From DASYAN01 sp036501345 (GTDB lineage Bacteria > Chloroflexota > Ktedonobacteria > Ktedonobacterales > Ktedonobacteraceae): a stretch of DNA of 7,614 nt. Shown piece by piece: positions 6,371 to 7,614 of the stretch. The stretch is taken from positions 1-7,614 of the forward strand of contig DASYAN010000113.1 of the NCBI GenBank assembly GCA_036501345.1. The letters run 5' to 3'. Positions within the stretch are counted from its first letter, which is position 1. Each line of letters opens with the position of its first letter. Both the position numbers and the translations under genes were made by a program. The notes below the pieces were generated by a model. It was not told the DNA's origin. It made no database searches and saw only the letters and a list, made by a program, of their open reading frames with translations.

Positions 6371-6610
6371 ATGGGCGCTTCTAATGGCTCAAGCGATAAG
6401 ATCACGCAGAAACCAACATTTCAAGGTTCTATCGATATATTGATCTGGGTGATTATCGCCATTCAGATAGTCACTGCTGTGTATGGCTTTGCGGTTCTGC
6501 CCGACATTGTGCCAATTCACTGGGGGGCAAATGGTCAAGCGAATGGTTACGGCCCAAAGTGGATGGGGACGTTCCTCAATACTGTTCAAATAAGAATACC
6601 TCATCCATAG
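6371..6610 (+). pseudogene. Truncated SdpI-like (DUF1648) membrane protein
   Basis: Only the N-terminus of an SdpI-family protein is present. Residues about 21-44 form a membrane helix (IDILIWVIIAIQIVTAVYG), followed by the DUF1648 signature LPDIVPIHWGANGQANGYG (43-61), typical of this family (proline after leucine, HWG, a glycine-rich turn). After GTFLNT (about residue 71) the sequence turns into an unrelated tail, VQIRIPHP, and stops at 6610, although SdpI relatives usually run to about 200 residues with several helices. The break coincides with IS4-type sequence, so an insertion is the likely cause. The start ATG 6371 has GAGGA upstream at good spacing; in-frame TTG 6350 and GTG 6356 are less likely. 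In Bacillus subtilis SdpI protects against the SdpC toxin and sequesters SdpR; this fragment would be expected to do neither. Confidence 0.8.
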
Positions 6611-6702
6611 GATAGGAAAGACGGGGGGGAAAGAAGACCAAGAGGCAGTCCAGATGGCATACTGTTGCCACCTTCAAAAATCTGAACGAAAGGACATGCC
6701 TC

Positions 6703-7474
6703 ATGATCGAAACGATAGCAGAGAATGGGTTGGAAGGCAAGGTCTGTCAGCAGATCGATATGGGTTTGCTGCAGGAAGTGATCCCGGCGAGCATGATAGA
6801 AGAGCTTTTGGAGACCTACCAGATGTGGGAAGAGCGAGAGCGCAAAACGAATATGGTCACCATGGTGCGACTTCCTGATCGCCTTGCATGTGTATCCAAC
6901 GCTCTCTCAACGCAGAGTCTATGGCAAACTGGTGAGCGGTCTGCGCACGATCCGCGATGATGTGGCTGAGCAGATCCCGGCCAGATCGGCTTTGAGTTAT
7001 CGGCGCACCCAATTGGGAAGTGAGCTTCTGCAGGAACTCTTCGTTTGCTGTGCCGGACCCAAAGCCACCGAACAGACACCCGGGGCCTTCTGGAAAAGGA
7101 TGCGCTTGCTTGCCATCGATGGCACCGTGGAGTCGGTCGCTGATACAGCAGACAATCGAGAAACCTTTCGCTACAGTAGCGATGATGAGATCTCCCACAG
7201 CCCCTTTCCGCAGGCACGTTTATTGCTCTTGGTGGAATGCGGAACCCATCTGATCTGTGACGTGGAAATCAGTTCTTGTCGGCAAGCTGAAGCCCGAGGC
7301 GTCCGCTTGTTGTTGGAACGATGGAGGCTGGAGCAAAGTTTGATCTTGTGGGATAGTGGATTTCATTCGAGCACAGCGATCTTTCAGGTCCGAGCCAGTG
7401 GCGGGCATATGCTGGGACGATTGAGGAGCCATGTCCTGGAGAAGCCATGTGATTACCTGCTGGATGGGTCCTAG
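6703..7474 (+). pseudogene. IS4-family transposase, broken by frameshift and early stop
   Basis: This would be the DDE transposase of the element. ATG 6703 has AAAGGA 8 bases upstream and begins a frame that reads ERERKTNMVTMV. The natural continuation, DFLIALHVYPTLSQRRVYG, is in another frame starting at base 6869, so one extra base near 6868 breaks the gene. In the second part the first catalytic Asp is in LLAIDGTVE (codon at 7118) and the second in LILWDSGFHSS (codon at 7352). The frame stops at TAG 7472-7474 just after LLDGS, before the third catalytic residue (Glu) and the C-terminal region expected in IS4 enzymes; many relatives have DGSY at this point, so the TAG may replace a tyrosine codon. 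The fragment is therefore predicted inactive. No slippery sequence is seen at the shift, so programmed frameshifting is unlikely. Confidence 0.82.
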
Positions 7475-7549
7475 ATACCGTATCGATCTCTAAGGGTGGA
7501 AAAGGAGGAGGAAAGGAGAGGTCAAAAGAGTCTGAAGAGTATCTCCAGA

Positions 7550-7581
7550 TGGTAAAGTAGGTAAAACAGACATCTTTACCA
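7550..7581. repeat. 8-bp inverted repeat near the window end
   Basis: TGGTAAAG at 7550-7557 is perfectly complementary to CTTTACCA at 7574-7581, with 16 bases between. GGTAAA also occurs directly repeated (7551-7556 and 7560-7565), allowing a second, competing stem with TTTACC. It may be a transcription-control structure in a transposon leader or part of a transposon end; no T-run follows. Confidence 0.4.
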
Positions 7582-7614
7582 CAAGGAGCCGGTAGGTAGC
7601 CAAGGGACATTGCT

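Larger units (their letters stand above)
6584..7614 (+). mobile_element. IS4-family insertion sequence, degraded, right end not resolved
   Basis: The element enters the SdpI-like gene at about base 6584, judged from where similarity to that family stops. It carries a broken IS4-type transposase (6703-7474) and has higher GC than its surroundings (about 63% in one sampled line). I could not find matching terminal inverted repeats inside the window or a target duplication, so both boundaries are approximate. The last ~135 bases resemble the leader before the transposase and may belong to a second, related copy instead. Confidence 0.7.

Noticed and set aside
6860..6872. Programmed frameshift in the transposase
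   Set aside because: There is no slippery heptamer at the junction, and IS4-family elements are not known for frameshift-made transposase.
6654..6878. ORF in a second plus-strand frame over the transposase N-terminus
   Set aside because: The overlapping frame from 6703 has the ribosome site and the transposase-like sequence; this one has neither.
6816..7217. Long minus-strand ORFs opposite the transposase
   Set aside because: They lie opposite a recognisable IS4 transposase in GC-rich DNA, where antisense frames stay open by chance, and their translations match no family.
1..7614. CRISPR array, tRNA or rRNA gene
   Set aside because: No regularly spaced repeats and no tRNA- or rRNA-like sequence seen on reading either strand.

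Overview
The window looks like an accessory, transposon-rich stretch of a bacterial chromosome. The mix of genes (a TSUP permease next to a YdhS-like flavoprotein under a divergent LysR regulator, an SdpR/SdpI-like pair, IS4-type transposase debris) and moderate GC would fit a Ktedonobacteria-like Chloroflexota or another soil bacterium with many insertion sequences. That is an inference; nothing in the sequence fixes the taxon. GC content is uneven: sampled 60-base lines give about 35-40% in the first two genes, about 45-53% in the middle, and about 63% inside the transposase. The window therefore appears to be a mosaic.

Layout, left to right. (1) 1-191 holds possible remains of a membrane-protein gene and a short hairpin. 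(2) 288-2069 is a two-gene plus-strand cassette: an unrecognised 214-residue protein, then a RelA/SpoT-type nucleotide pyrophosphokinase without an HD hydrolase domain. A possible 47-codon hydrophobic ORF follows 21 bases later. (3) 2235-2423 is non-coding. (4) 4650-2424, minus strand, is an operon of a YdhS-like FAD/NAD(P)-binding protein and a TauE/SafE-family (TSUP) permease. It is divergent from a LysR-type regulator (4823-5698), and a dyad lies in the shared promoter region. (5) 5726-6610 is an sdpRI-like unit: a strong promoter with an overlapping operator-like palindrome, an ArsR/SdpR-type repressor, a 30-codon ORF, and the N-terminus of a DUF1648/SdpI-type membrane protein. (6) From about 6584 the SdpI-like gene is cut off by an IS4-family element whose transposase is itself broken by a frameshift and a stop. 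The last ~135 bases resemble the leader of the same element and may be the start of a second copy.

How the genes may work together. The divergent LysR regulator probably controls the flavoprotein-permease operon, whose pairing hints at export of a small oxidised (perhaps sulfur-containing) anion, but the substrate is unknown. The ArsR repressor probably controls itself and the downstream SdpI-like gene, so the insertion would have removed the effector and left the sensor. The RelA/SpoT cassette is the best candidate for a less well described system (alarmone signalling, or a toxSAS-type stress or defence module), but its partner gene has no function I can recognise.
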